A program made the position numbers and the translations under genes. 64,000 bases of DNA from Symsagittifera roscoffensis (taxonomy: Eukaryota; Xenacoelomorpha; Acoela; Convolutidae). The notes beneath the pieces are model-generated. The model was not told where the DNA came from and searched no databases. It saw only the letters and a list, made by a program, of their open reading frames with translations. The stretch's first letter is position 1, and every line of letters begins with the position of its first letter. Shown here piece by piece: positions 1-10,891 of this stretch. The stretch spans positions 27,390,303-27,454,302 of the forward strand of contig NC_087069.1 in assembly GCF_963678635.1 (NCBI RefSeq), read 5' to 3'.

Positions 1-614
1 TAGTTGTATATACTAAGGGTTTTTCCACTCAGCAATGTTTCCCTAAACCTCTGGTGTGTAATTTGCTGTTGGGAGTGTTGCACTACTCCTTTTGCACTCC
101 TCTTGCTAGTTGAATCTAAATGAAGAACAAAGATTAGTCCATAAACATATTTTAGCTTTGTAAGCCCATAAAAATTCGCAAGCCCAGTTCTAGTGTTAAT
201 ATTGAAAACGGTTCCCAAATCTGAATATTTTGAAGACTCAATATCTAATAACATTCCAATTTTTTCAATTACAAAAATTTTAAATATCTTAATTCGTTCC
301 AGATCATAAAAATTCCAAATCGTGTCCTTATCAAAAAATCAATCCATTTGAAAAAGTTAAATTTGTTCACGCCAAAAGTTACAAAAGTGCGTTTGTGGTG
401 AGTATTTGCTCAAAACATTTTAAATGATGAATGGTTCTTCTTTTTAAGTTTTAAAATGAAGAACCAGAGCCTTTCAGGGCTAGTTATGTCTATTTAAATT
501 GACAGGGATCAACAAAAGTTATTATTTTGGTCCCAACAAGATACAAAACCCCAATGGATGGAACCCTTAATGTGAAGAAATGGAGGGGACTTGGAGAGGT
601 GTTTTTTTTCGAGA
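1..614. other. Leading stretch without a recognisable gene
   Basis: AT-rich sequence with no open frame that looks coding and no clear repeat. If the Polinton relic that follows were complete, a terminal inverted repeat would be expected near here, but I cannot recognise one and see no matching inverted copy at the other end. Confidence 0.5.
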
Positions 615-3600
615 CTAACATGCATATTTCAACGAGTAGAGCTTTGGTTTCAACGCGATGAATTCTTCAATGATTTTTCCCGCCGCCTCGTCCTTAAATT
701 TCAATACAACCTTCTTAATCCAACTGCTGAATAAGAAGTGATCGCTTGGGTACTTGGAAAAATCAAAACTATCGCTCAGTTTTTGCAGATCTGCGTATAC
801 GTCTTCGGTTTTTATCGCATAAATAAACAATTCTGTGTCACTGTATAGCAGTTCAAGGTTCATGTTTGCTTTCATTTGCTAATAACGAAAGTAAAACATG
901 AATCGTTTCAACAAATCCAAAATACTTGCACCAGTTATCATGGGTTTGTCCCACAAAAAACTCTTACAGCGAAACAAACAGTAGCAACTTCCTCGTCGTT
1001 TATCTGGAAGCTTTTCATCGTGCTCAAAGCTGTTTTTTGAAGCAATTCTCTTTCGTTTCTAATAATTTCTAGTTTTTTGCGTCTTAGTTTTGGTTCCATA
1101 GTTTTTCTGAATGCTGAATTTACGATGAGCTTGTAAAAGCTCTCCTCAAATTTATTGCGCGCTGACATTCTCAATTGAGTGTTTAAATCCATAAAGTGAT
1201 CCATCCATCTACCTTGACAAAATTTTAAGACCTTAATCAATTTGGTAACTCTTAAGCCTAGTTCTATTTAGAGTTTTGATGTAAGGTAGTGCAGAACGTA
1301 CCCTTCCTTTGGATCTAATGTTTGAACCACTTTTGGTACCTTTGGTAGCGAAGTGACCCCCATCTCCCCTAACATCTGTATTTGCTCGTTACTTAGTTAG
1401 TTCATGCCAATACCTTCACGTGAGGGGACTAGCGGGTAGTCTGCAAATTAATCTTGAAGTTCTTCAGGTATACTTAGATCCACTTTCAAAATGTATCCCC
1501 ACTCAGAGTTCTCGTCGTTTTGCAAAATATATTCGAGACTTTCCTCAACTTTTGAGAAATCTTTTATGGAAAGGGGACAGTGTTTCATAATACCCCCGTA
1601 TAAATTGTTAGCGTCCATATTCAATAGATAGCTAGAGGGCTCTTCAGGGTTGTAGTCTTCGAGGTAGTCTGTAGTCTGTTGGCTTTAAAAAAACCGCGTG
1701 CATATATAGATGAAATCCTTTCCTTTAACATTTTTGAACCATGTTCAAATGCTCCCTTTCAGTAAGTAACTTGTAATCTGCATTGCAGACTTTTAAGAAT
1801 GCATCGCCCGAGAGGTTACTAGCCGTGAAGTAGCATGCACAATCTAATCCGTACGTTTCGTAACAAACTTCACGAAATGCTTCGAATAATGAAGCGAGTA
1901 GTAGTACGTCCATTGCTAGGTATACATCATGGTACTGGCCTAGTGATGCGCATTTCATTTCGGCGAAAACTTTAATGGCATGATTGTACTGATTTTTCGC
2001 ATCACTTATTTCCCCTCCCTGTAAAGTGTTGCTCCACATTTTTCTAGGTGGCAGTCGAGTTTCTCGAAATTTTTCAAAAATACTAAAGTATGAGTACGGG
2101 TGGAAACCTTTTTGTTTTAGCAATGCTATCTGTTCTGCTGAGTAACCAAGTTCTTCAAAGTAATTTTCCAGAAGGAAAAATTTTTCCTCCGGCAAGTATT
2201 CGACGAGTTTTGAAAGGGGGGACAGAATGAATTTATAGGAGTCTATGAAACGTAGATTTTACGGTTTTCCGTTTTTATCGGTGTATGATTTGATATAGAC
2301 CGACATAGTGAGTGATATATACTTCTCCTCAGTGGAAGGGATCACTGAGTAAGTGTTTTGGGGGTTACTGTTTGAAAGCGCTTTAATAATGAAATGCAGA
2401 TCATAGTTTGACAAGTTATGCGCTATTACGGGTATATAGTTCGCCGATTTTCGATTGATGTTGCATTCGTTATGCGCCCAGCCCAAGAACTTGTTGGTAT
2501 AGTGACAGTGATCATGTACAACTTGGTCATTGTCAGCAAATTCTGTTTCACATATCCAACAAGTGTGCGCTTCTTACGCGTGCAACTTGGTGTGCCAATG
2601 AACGTGTAATACTTTCGTTTTTCAAGGTATATTTGTTTCGCCAGCGATTCGAGCGAGGCGATCAATTCCTTCATAAAAATTTCTCCTCTCTTCAGTTCAA
2701 ACTTTAAAACTTCGCGCTTCCCAAATTCAACAACGGCCAGAGCGTAACTGCATGGTTGATTAATCTCTAGTGTTTGGGTGCTAGATTTTTTTGGGTCGGG
2801 TTGCGGTCCGTATACGGGTAGTAGTAGCGATTCGAGGTCAAAGTAAACAACTGTCGGTACATACCAGCAGGCAGTTAAATTTTTGAAACGATGAGTGTCC
2901 TTTCCCGGTTTTGGCATAGTGATTACCACTCCCTCGTCTTGGTAGCACATTTCCTGGTGTATTTGTAGTGTATCGATGGATGAACATGTATGAAAGCATT
3001 TGCGGCAAGTTTGGTTTCGGTCTTGGTGTAGTTTTCCACGCACATATTCCACCACTCTCATCAAATCAGTGACCAGCACATAGTGATGAGTTTGTCCGTT
3101 GCTGAGTACTAGTAGGCCAACACATAAATTACTTGAGTATTTGCTGGACATTCTCAAAGGTAGCAATTCACCTTCTTTGTACCTAATGAAAACAAACAAT
3201 TGAGTGCTCGGGTTTCTGGATGAACGTAATGTGTTATAGATGATTAAACAAATATTTGTCAAAAAATCAATGCTCACCGAATATATTGATTTGACAGTTG
3301 TTAAGTTGTTCAAATCGGTCAGTATCGTATAGTCCCGTTGGCATCTCGTACCAGCCTTCAATTTTCACAACATGTTCTTGGGAGAGCTTGTAATTTTTCA
3401 GTTTGTTTCAACGTTGGTAGCTCTGGGGAGCAGGATAAAGAGCAGTTGCAGTCTCTGAATATTGATCATGGTACGCGGCCACAAAGCAGTATAGAAAGTT
3501 CTTCTGATCGTTTCTCGTTTTAGTGTTGGTGAAACTCTGTTTCACCGGTTTCAATGAATCGGGAAGGTCAATTTATGAGCCAGCACGGATCAGAGAAAAT

Positions 3601-4134
3601 GCTGCAAAAATTACAGCCAGCTTTTCGATGCGCTCCACAATCCAACCGCTACCGTGAGAAGCGAACGTGTTGATGGCAGTGACCATATGCTCAATTAATT
3701 CCAAATATATCTCTTTCTCGATTCCATTGAAGAAGACATTGATCATCTTAGAAATTCAGATATAAAATTGTCTTCTCGTGGCGTAATTTCCCGTCACCAG
3801 TTTCGTTTGTATCGCTCGAGAACTTTATCATACTAAGGTCCACATGTAGTTGAAATTTACAGGGTCCTTCTTGCACTCTTTCGTCTATCAACGCATCAAT
3901 TTCCTCTTTGTTTCGCATGATTACATTCATCAGATCCAATTCATCCTACCTAACGCTCAACTCGTATCGTCTTAACTTTCCCCTAAACGCACATTCAGTT
4001 GGAGCAGTTGATGTTCCCACCTCATTTCCGGGAGTCCAAATGGGTAGTTGATGGTTTTTCGACATATGTTGCCGGAACTTCTCAACCGAGAGGAAGATTG
4101 TATGACAGTAGATACAAAGACTATCAGTTGACAC
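615..4134 (-). pseudogene. Polinton/Maverick-type protein-primed DNA polymerase B, decayed
   Basis: Family role: replication of a Polinton/Maverick (or adintovirus-like) element from protein-primed ends. Read on the minus strand from 4134 downward I see: a CxxC...HxxxxH finger-like start (3946-4134); an N-terminal block (3748-3939) with HVDLSMIKFSSDTNETG; a block near 3550-3660 in which a GSYIDLP-type motif carries a TAA stop; a second C/H finger and the exonuclease I motif YFDLESLL (2426-3361); exonuclease II with IAHNLSNYDLHFII (2259-2486); exonuclease III with YHDVYLAMDVL (1725-2195); palm motif A with YLLNMDANNLYGG (about 1575-1650); a motif B region (938-1240) reading NSAFRKTMEP where family members have NSxFGKTxEN; and motif C (615-875) reading YSDTELF where the family usually has DTD. 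The order is perfect, but the frame breaks at least six times. Certainly a pseudogene; the family assignment is strong. Confidence 0.9.
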
Positions 4135-5358
4135 GTTGTGAGCTAGCTCGACATGCTCCCTAGCTTCCGCCAGCGAGTTGAAGGATTCTCGACTTTCGTC
4201 ACATTTAGTTGATGGCGGTGGGGCTGCGATTATCTTATGGATATTTTGTTCATGTCATCTCAAGTTCCTTGGTGAACTAAAGACTTTCGAGTAGATCGAA
4301 CAGATGACTGGTGTCTGTTTTCCACTTGAGTTAGGCCTTGTTGGTTCGAGATTGAGAGTTCAGGAAAGAAGAATTCTTTTCAAGAAATTTATCAAGTTTC
4401 ACCAAAGCTGATTTTGACAAAGCAAAAGCGAGAAAAGAAAAGTTTTTCAAAAAAACATATTTGGATCAAGACTGTATTAAACTCAATTACGTGGGTGAAG
4501 CATAAAATCAACAGTGGCTTTGAAGTGGTTGTAGTTTTGGTGCTTTATATGGTTTTATAAAATGACTGTCAATTCGATTTTGGGTAAATGACTCAACTGT
4601 ATTAAAAAGTATAAATAATTGTGGTTAGAGTAGCTGACAACTCCAAGAAGGGATCAATCCGGGAATGTTATTTCTTTCACCTAAAGTGTGTGAATGTTAA
4701 CACCACTGCTATTATCAACTTCCCTGTTAAGTCAACATGACTAAATATTGAAAAGATATTTGAATTTTTTAGTTTTTAGTTTCAACCAAAATGGTAAACC
4801 ACCAATCAACCAAGCAAGGAAGTCATGTAAACATACCTGACAAAATTGACAAATGGTAGTTGAGAATTTTAATCATTTCTCAAATAAATTAGTATTCTAT
4901 GACAAACTTCACATATAGTTCATCAAAATATTGATGCAGTGCCGTTTGGTGCAGTAGGCAAAAACCACCAGTCATTTTTATTCATTAGAAACCTCTGAAA
5001 CGCTTGCCCCACTGTAATGTCGGGTCAAAAACTTGAGATGTTTCATTTTTAGTACATATTCTTGTCGTGAAACAAAAAATTACAAAAAAAACTTTTTCTC
5101 TCCAAATCCAATGAAACCCGGTCCAATCATTTTGTCGTGATTCATTGGACAGGGTTGAAACCCATGTTGAAAATTCGAGGAAAAAAAACATATTTTGAAA
5201 TATTTAACCATTTTAACCTGAAAATGAGTATTATTAAACGTGAAATCTGTTATAGACATGTGATTTTTTTTATATATAATGCTTTATACTGGCTCATACA
5301 CTCTCTAAAGTCTACTCCTTAGAGTCCTGGCTAACCCCAACGGAATGTAGAAATATTA

Positions 5359-5370
5359 GAGAGAGAGAGA
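5359..5370. repeat. (GA)6 microsatellite
   Basis: Short GA run followed by an A-rich tract. Together with the CT run 120 bp downstream it forms a potential foldback (GA pairs with CT). Confidence 0.9.
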
Positions 5371-5488
5371 AAAAAAAAACAAAAATAGAGAGTGTAAGGA
5401 GCCAAAAGTAACTATGGTTGATTAACCGGCAGAATTGAAAAAGCTATATCCCAAAAGGGATATTAATGGGATTTATGGATCGTCAGTA

Positions 5489-5506
5489 CTCTCTCTCTCT
5501 CTCTCT
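5489..5506. repeat. (CT)9 microsatellite
   Basis: Pure CT run, complementary to the GA run at 5359-5370. Confidence 0.95.
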
Positions 5507-6020
5507 GTCTTTATCTTTTTCTGTGTTAATATTTAATTTTTGAATGAAAACTTTTATGAAAAAACATAACAAAAACATTTTTATGTTTGTTTGTTTTAAC
5601 ATCATTGGATCAAATCTAAGGAAGAGTATTCAGTTTATCTTTTATGATTTTTTGAAATGAGCATTAAAAAAATTGATATAAGTAAAATGGATTTGACGCA
5701 AAATTTATCAAAAATTAAACTTTTAGACTTTTATGCCGACTTTTTAAAATTATTTTGATTTTTTTCTTCTATTAATTTTTCTTTTGTTTTTATTTCCTTT
5801 TATTGATTGAAAAGAACAAAACAAACTTAAATTCATCGTTGAGGTCAGTTATCCAATAAAAATTTGTACACATTAGTTGATAATTTTTTCAATACAAATT
5901 TTAGAACAACAAAAAAACTCAGCAAGATTGAAAATGTAAAAAAGTTTCTCAAGTTTTCAGAACTGTTTAAATTGTATCTTCCTTTTCTTCAGTGCGTAGC
6001 AAGCATTGACAGGCGGAATT

Positions 6021-6398
6021 TCAGGAGTAGCCAGATCCATCACTGGGGTGATGGAATTCTGTGTTCCACTGCTTAGTTCTGAAGCCAAAAACAGAGGAGA
6101 TTGGAGTAACTTGATCTAGAACAGTAAAGTCGTGAGAAGAGATGGTTGTTTGAATGTCCCAGTAGCCCTCGCGTTCAGCATAATCGCGAAATAATCCCTC
6201 TTGGTTCTCACTAAGGGGTATGGTGTCACAATCATACCGAAAAAATATTTTTCTTGGTGATTCTTCGAGGTATCCCCCGTCGTTTATTTCAGTCTTTTCG
6301 AGAGCCGGGTAGGATTGATGGATTGCAGGGCTTTCATACATCCGCTTACGCTCCTGGCGTAGAAGGTCAAGGTGATAGAGCACATAGTTGGGCAGCAT
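6021..6398 (-). CDS. Unknown ORF inside the Polinton relic
   Basis: 125 codons from an ATG at 6398 to a stop at 6021. The product is hydrophilic and acidic, with two aromatic-rich patches (EGYWDIQTT and RTKQWNTEFHH) and no membrane segment, signal peptide or cysteine pattern. I do not recognise a family. It lies on the minus strand between the capsid gene and the polymerase and is divergent from the PC4-like gene at 7114, so it could be an element gene, for instance a minor structural protein. Open length and even composition favour coding; the short plus-strand frames across it look like shadows. A plus-strand acceptor-like site (TTCCTTTTCTTCAG, about 5977-5990) is the only evidence for the opposite orientation. 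Confidence 0.4.
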   Translation of the reverse strand: MLPNYVLYHLDLLRQERKRMYESPAIHQSYPALEKTEINDGGYLEESPRKIFFRYDCDTIPLSENQEGLFRDYAEREGYWDIQTTISSHDFTVLDQVTPISSVFGFRTKQWNTEFHHPSDGSGYS

Positions 6399-7113
6399 TA
6401 TATGACTCTTTGTTGACCACTCTTGCCCTTGTTGATTAGCGCCGAGGTCGTTGAATGGAGAGGATGATAGCCTCTCTCTCTGCTGATTCTCTCTGCAATG
6501 GCAACTGATTCTCTCGTATAAGTTTAGTAGATTATTGTTCTCTCATAATCTGAGATGGAAATGATTTGTAGAGGAGCAGTCAGTTTAAGTTTAGAATTGC
6601 TTTGACAAACTAAGCTTCTGACGAAAAATTGAAAAGAATTGAGAGAATGAAATCAACTCAGATTTATGCAAAAGCTAGTGTAATGTGTGAGTGAGAAAGG
6701 TGCGGCTGCATGTGTGGCTGGCAATCAGATTAAAACTTATGAAAAAATAATTCTAACCCGCCAGTTAGGTCGGAATAAGTATACTTCAAGAAAAACCTTA
6801 ATCCTGTTTTATATGCCTCCCAGACATTAAGGCATGCAGCTGACCACATCAAAGGATTTACACGTGTACCGACGTGAATGTATATCCTGATTTACGAGCT
6901 ACTTAAGGACTTAAGGAGTGCCAGACAATGATGACAGGTGTAATAAAAATTTATATGCCTCATAAATTCCTAATCACTAAAATTAATTGGATGTTCCCTC
7001 TTGGAGCTTAGGTTTACCACAGAGGTTTGTTTATCTTCTATCCATTTCATTATTCGTTTCACTCTATCATAAAACAGTTGAAGCAACAAGTCACTATCGT
7101 TACCACCACCACT
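6399..7113. other. Divergent intergenic region
   Basis: No gene seen. It separates the minus-strand ORF ending upstream at 6398 from the plus-strand PC4-like ATG at 7114, so promoters for both would be expected here. I see no motif that I can name. Confidence 0.4.
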
Positions 7114-7397
7114 ATGTACTCGTCGCTAAAAAATGATACAGACTTTTACGATGATTTTCAAGATATATCTTTGGGAGAAAAACGCATTGTACGAGTTGGA
7201 ACAAAAACTTTTGACAAAACGGGTTTATATATCACAGTTAAGTTGTATAAAAAGAAGATGGTGTCTTTAAGTGTTATCAAGCAATGACCTTGACGATAAG
7301 AGAATTTGATTGTTTGGCAGATAATTATTCAAAGATTAAAAAAATGGTTAAAAAACTTCATCTTCTTCCTCCTCTTCCTCCTCATCCTCAGCTGTAA
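7114..7397 (+). pseudogene. PC4/Sub1-like single-stranded DNA-binding protein, frameshifted
   Basis: Starts at ATG 7114. The first half reads DISLGEKRIVRVGT, then a beta-strand pair around GLYITVKLYKK, which is the start of a PC4 (transcriptional coactivator p15) fold. The frame then stops at 7287, but from about 7254 a different frame continues the family pattern with AMTLTIREFDCLADNY, the C-terminal helix region, up to a stop at 7395-7397. One small indel near 7254 therefore separates the two halves. PC4-like proteins bind single-stranded DNA and, to my knowledge, occur in Polinton/adintovirus-type elements and other arthropod viruses; here the gene lies between the polymerase and virion genes. 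The match is by pattern, not by alignment, so a different small DNA-binding fold remains possible. Confidence 0.6.
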
Positions 7398-7808
7398 TTT
7401 ATAAACATCAAAAAAGACGATACACGTCAAAACGATCAGTCCGTCCCGAAAAATAATGCGCTGAAAGTGGTGATGAAAACTAGGTGGATGATGAAAACTC
7501 GAATCATAAAAAGTGTAGAGTTGCCTGAAACAGAAAAAAAAAACGACCGAACAATTTGATTCAACCAGCAGAATGGTTGAAGCAAAGTATGAGAAGTCGC
7601 CTGAATTTTTTGAAAAATGTCGATGAATTTTAAATTTTTCATTCTGAACACTGAACCCGACACCTCACAACTACCTCTAATCACAAATTTTGCATTTGCA
7701 ACCCATTCAATTCACAACGAGTATTGCGCCTAATTGCTCGACGATGCCCCTCCCCACATCCATGTTCTGATCGAAGTAACAAAAGATTGCGTCGACGTAG
7801 TGGACAAG

Positions 7809-8219
7809 ATGACTTCAACCAGTTTCGTTGTAACTTGTCTACTCTCATCTTTCAAACATCTAATATTGGGTTGCAGTAAATTTCATCTATCGGGACCCCT
7901 GATGGAAAAATTAAAAATTGCTACCAACTACAACAATTCTATTAACAACTCAACTGACATTGGTGGTGCTTCTCTACGAAGAAGATTGCCACAAGTTTGC
8001 TTTGCAACACAAACTCGATCCATTCAAACTCAAATTGATTTAATCACTAATGTAACAATTGAACGCTTCATTAATATTTTGAATGGTGATAATGCCGCCG
8101 AGTTTTCTAAAATTATTGATATTATTTTGAGTGGGTATGGTCGTTTAGAGATTGAATCAAATACTTTGTTTGTTAAATTAATAATGGAAAAAAAGTTAAT
8201 TTCTGAAAAAGATTTTTAG
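7809..8219 (+). CDS. Unknown plus-strand ORF, possibly truncated at its start
   Basis: Open frame from about 7734; the first ATG in frame is 7809. It gives about 136 residues ending in EKKLISEKDF. The C-terminal half (TQIDLITNVTIERFINILNG onward) is predicted helical with alternating hydrophobics and looks genuinely coding. Before about 7870 a second overlapping frame (Arg/Cys/Ser-rich) is equally open, so a frameshift may split the N-terminus. No family recognised. An AATAAA follows at 8278-8283, fitting a polyadenylated transcript. It is co-directional with the PC4-like gene. Confidence 0.4.
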   Translation: MTSTSFVVTCLLSSFKHLILGCSKFHLSGPLMEKLKIATNYNNSINNSTDIGGASLRRRLPQVCFATQTRSIQTQIDLITNVTIERFINILNGDNAAEFSKIIDIILSGYGRLEIESNTLFVKLIMEKKLISEKDF

Positions 8220-8277
8220 AGCCTGTGATAACGCCAGAGGCAAGTGTTCTGGCAACCGTGAAACAGGTTTTTTTTTA

Positions 8278-8283
8278 AATAAA
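8278..8283 (+). promoter_or_regulatory. Candidate polyadenylation signal
   Basis: AATAAA about 60 bp after the stop codon of the plus-strand ORF ending at 8219, following a T run. Confidence 0.4.
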
Positions 8284-8770
8284 GTATAAATCATTAAAGA
8301 AATGCATCAGTATCACAAAGTTATTACATCATATGTTTAGCAAAAGCATCATGCCATGGTCGTTAACCTTGAAACCTATAGGAAATTTAGATGAAATTAT
8401 AACATGAGCAATATAAATACAATAAAGTCCGGACAAGACCGAGTTAGCTGATTGGACATGCTTATTCATCAGTATTTGGTTTCCCTCATGGATATAACGT
8501 CTCATATTTTTGTATAAATGTGGATAGTTGTGTAGGCTTCGTCCAAGAGGATCTGCAAAAAAGATTTGACCACTAGCTTGAGCAAACAGTAACTAAGGAG
8601 TTCCTGTCTGGTCTGAGTTTGATGCGTTCACTATCATTAAAGTATTGTCGCGTTACAATATTGTATTAAATGCTAAGCTAGCGGGAAAAATACTGCGAAA
8701 TCGATGTTTCAAATGCTTGCATCGGTTAATAAGCTCAGTAATCTGTAAATTGTCCATTTATTTCACCTAA
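8284..8770. other. Intergenic stretch between convergent genes
   Basis: No coding signal seen. It lies between the 3' end of the plus-strand ORF (8219) and the stop of the minus-strand capsid gene (8771). Confidence 0.4.
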
Positions 8771-9373
8771 TCAATTCAGTTGAGTGTTTTTAGCTATTTT
8801 TCTATCGGAACGCACGTAAACTGTTGATGCACGCTCTCCCATTAAAAGTAATTCTACATTTTCCCCCAGCGGTGCATCAAACTTCAGTTCTACTGAAATG
8901 GTGCAATTGGTTAATTCAGGATGAATAAAGTCATGTGAAGCCACCTGAGTGGATGTGAGATCAAATGCCATAACATAATGGTTGTGATAATTAGCCAAAC
9001 TGATTCCATGACTATTGTTAAAAACAAAGTCTAGAGCTTCCATTGTGTCATAGTATATTCTTTTGTTATCAGTCGTTGACACAGGAGTTCCTGCAATGGG
9101 TAGACCGTTTCGGTAAACAATGATTTCATTCAGCTGAAACTTTTGATAATGAAACGGGTTTGTTCGGTTAGTTCCCAGGTATGCTGTATTCGAGCTCATT
9201 GCGGAAATCATTCGACGAACTGGCTCTTTGGCAAAAACGTCTTCTTGTCGCCAGCTTTGCACACCAGTTGTGGCCAAAAAAATTCTTGGTAAAACTTCAA
9301 TATAACTGTGTATTGCGGGTGTTTTCAACAGAGTTTTTTCTATCGACGATAGTACAAAGTCGGTTACTGTCAT
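8771..9373 (-). pseudogene. Polinton major capsid protein, C-terminal half only
   Basis: About 200 residues from ATG 9373. They match the C-terminal jelly roll of the Polinton double-jelly-roll capsid protein (annotated in many animal genomes as F54H12.2-like): TNPFHYQKFQLNEIIVYRNG, the GISLANYHNHY block that equals the family's 'GI..-Y..GY' motif, AFDLTSTQVASHD, and a final strand set around TISVELKFDAPLGENVELLL. The full protein is roughly 500-600 residues, but the next upstream gene ends only about 115 bp before this ATG, so the N-terminal jelly roll is missing rather than merely frameshifted. Neighbouring small virion-type genes and the ATPase on the same strand support the assignment. 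Confidence 0.75.
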
Positions 9374-9486
9374 TTTGCGCACATATAGGTTAGCCTAAGT
9401 GATTTCAACACGGTAATGTTTATCTCTATGCTCAGACATGATAACAAAGTCATTAGGAGATCGTCTCAGAGAAAGTCCTATTGCGT

Positions 9487-9929
9487 TTATTGAAACTCGA
9501 GTTGAGATTTCGATACCTCCAGGATATTTTTAGCTCTCGTGAATTTATTATCCTCCATCATTTGCAATTGTAATAGAATGCGTTCATAGTTTATTTTATT
9601 ATCCTTTCGCTCCTTCTCATCCACAATCCGCTTCTCCTCTTCCTCCCCACCTTCCAGATATTGATTAGTCTCATCTTCTCTAAGAAGTCCTGTTGATTGT
9701 TCCCCAGGGTCAACAAGAGACGTTGAGGGAGGTGTTGGTGGAAGAGGTAGTGGAAGAGTTTCAGTCGATACTGAGTTTTGCGTTGGGGTATTAGAGGTCT
9801 CATGCGGTTCAAGTAAGATAACTGGGGCTTTTTGGGTTTAATTGAACTGTTAAGTAGCACTTGTGATGCATGCGGCTGCTCACGGATAAATGTATGTTTT
9901 GGAATTAAAACAAACTCTTCTGCTGCCAT
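9487..9929 (-). pseudogene. Small Polinton virion-associated protein (FVLIPK family), frameshifted
   Basis: Starts at ATG 9929 with AAEEFVLIPKHTFIREQP, an N-terminus typical of a small protein found beside the capsid gene in Polintons, followed by an LSYLNR segment. After a Pro/Gln-rich stretch the frame is lost; the frame that continues coding contains an E/K-rich coiled-coil segment (KRIVDEKERKDNK) and ends at TAA 9487-9489. The annotated open frame itself runs on to 9591 only. Function in the family is unknown to me beyond association with the virion cluster. It is separated from the next gene upstream (stop at 9933) by only a few bases, as expected for a compact cluster. Confidence 0.5.
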
Positions 9930-9932
9930 ATT

Positions 9933-10241
9933 TTATGCTGACGGTAAGTATCTGTAGCAGAAGTAAAGTATCAATCTGATCAAATTAAAACCTTGTTTCG
10001 TCAGAATAATTGCTCGTTTTTGTTCAAGCTTTGTTTTTGGGCTGATTAAAAGTTTGTATGCCACTTCGAAATTATCAATGTTTGGAATATTAACAGATAC
10101 ATTGCCATTGACTACATTGAGCAAACATTCACATATAACTGAAATAACTTGAGGATTTGATGTTTTTCTAATGAAGCTTCGGAGCTGGCTGGGATTCAAT
10201 TGTACCATGTGCTGCAGAATAGATAATTTCTTCACGTTCAT
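9933..10241 (-). CDS. Small conserved Polinton protein of the capsid cluster
   Basis: 102 codons from ATG 10241. The pattern 'SNPQVISVICECLLNVVNGNV' (split here as NPQVISVICECLLNV then VNGNV), followed by a basic region and a terminal hydrophobic QGFNLIRLILYF segment, is a hallmark of a small protein encoded next to the capsid and ATPase genes of many Polintons. Family members have a Lys-rich middle with 'KLSPKQKKKL' in the place of NIPNIDNFEVAYKLL here, so this copy has drifted. Reading frame is intact. Its role is not established; it has been compared with small core or protease-cofactor proteins, which I treat as inference. Confidence 0.6.
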   Translation of the reverse strand: MNVKKLSILQHMVQLNPSQLRSFIRKTSNPQVISVICECLLNVVNGNVSVNIPNIDNFEVAYKLLISPKTKLEQKRAIILTKQGFNLIRLILYFCYRYLPSA

Positions 10242-10426
10242 TTGTGAGAGGTGTAACCTCTGCCTGGTTTATTGGTAAGTAGAAAATTGAGGGACCAGGT
10301 GATTGTAATGTTTGAACAATATCTCAAACAATCGGATGTACGCGGATCCAAGTCGATTAAAAGATGACCGTATGTGTCTTTTGTAGCGAGCTGATAACAG
10401 TTTCTCAAAAATTTAGTGTAGTTGAA
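10242..10426. other. Short intergenic stretch
   Basis: Nothing recognised between the stop of the ATPase (10427) and the next gene's ATG (10241). Confidence 0.4.
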
Positions 10427-10891
10427 TTATCTTCGAAGATGATCAAGTTGCTGAATATCACGAGGTGGTTTGAACAGAATGATATGTGGTGTGTTTAAAT
10501 CAATTGTTGGAGACCATCTGCTTTGATGGAACAAATCATGTTTAACATATATTACATCTAGTCCTCGGTGTCTTCCTGCTATTGCAATTTTGACAAAGTC
10601 TTTATCTTTATGGGTTTCTTCGCATGAATAAAAAAAAACAAGAAGAATGTTTTCAAGGTTTCGCAAACTGTCAAAGCCATTGAGTTTTATGAAAGTTTGA
10701 TCATTGCTGTGGGTATTGGACTTTTCACTATAAATAGGCTGAATCTCTTTGTAAAAGTATATGCCTCTTTGAAATTTGGGATAAAATATTTTTCCTTTCA
10801 ACAATTTGAATATTAGCTCTGTTGTTCCAGAACCCGAGGGGCCCACGGTGGCCAAAAAAAGTCTCGTAGATGTATCAATAACTTTATTCAT
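10427..10891 (-). pseudogene. Polinton FtsK/HerA-type packaging ATPase, motif-damaged
   Basis: About 154 residues from ATG 10891. The P-loop reads ATVGPSGSGTTEL: the invariant lysine of GxxGxGK[T/S] is Thr (ACA instead of a Lys codon). The Walker B region (NILLVFFYSCEE) lacks the aspartate pair expected after the hydrophobic strand. The rest is canonical for the adenovirus/Polinton genome-packaging ATPase: GRHRGLDVIYVKHDLFHQ and NTPHIILFKPPRD. The length is also short for the family (about 200-250 residues). The frame is open, but with both nucleotide-binding motifs lost it is almost surely inactive. The ATG overlaps the stop of the preceding two-TM gene as ATGA. Confidence 0.75.

Larger units (their letters stand above)
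4135..6020. other. Gene-free stretch inside or beside the Polinton relic
   Basis: No coding signal found on either strand. It contains the GA and CT microsatellites listed separately and otherwise AT-rich sequence. It may be part of the original element that has decayed, or a later insertion. Confidence 0.5.

Noticed and set aside
4985-5322. Two overlapping small ORFs on opposite strands
   Set aside because: Compositionally like random AT-rich translation; no motif.
7436-7684. 82-codon minus-strand ORF
   Set aside because: Hydrophobic low-complexity frame in AT-rich DNA with no family pattern; most likely chance.
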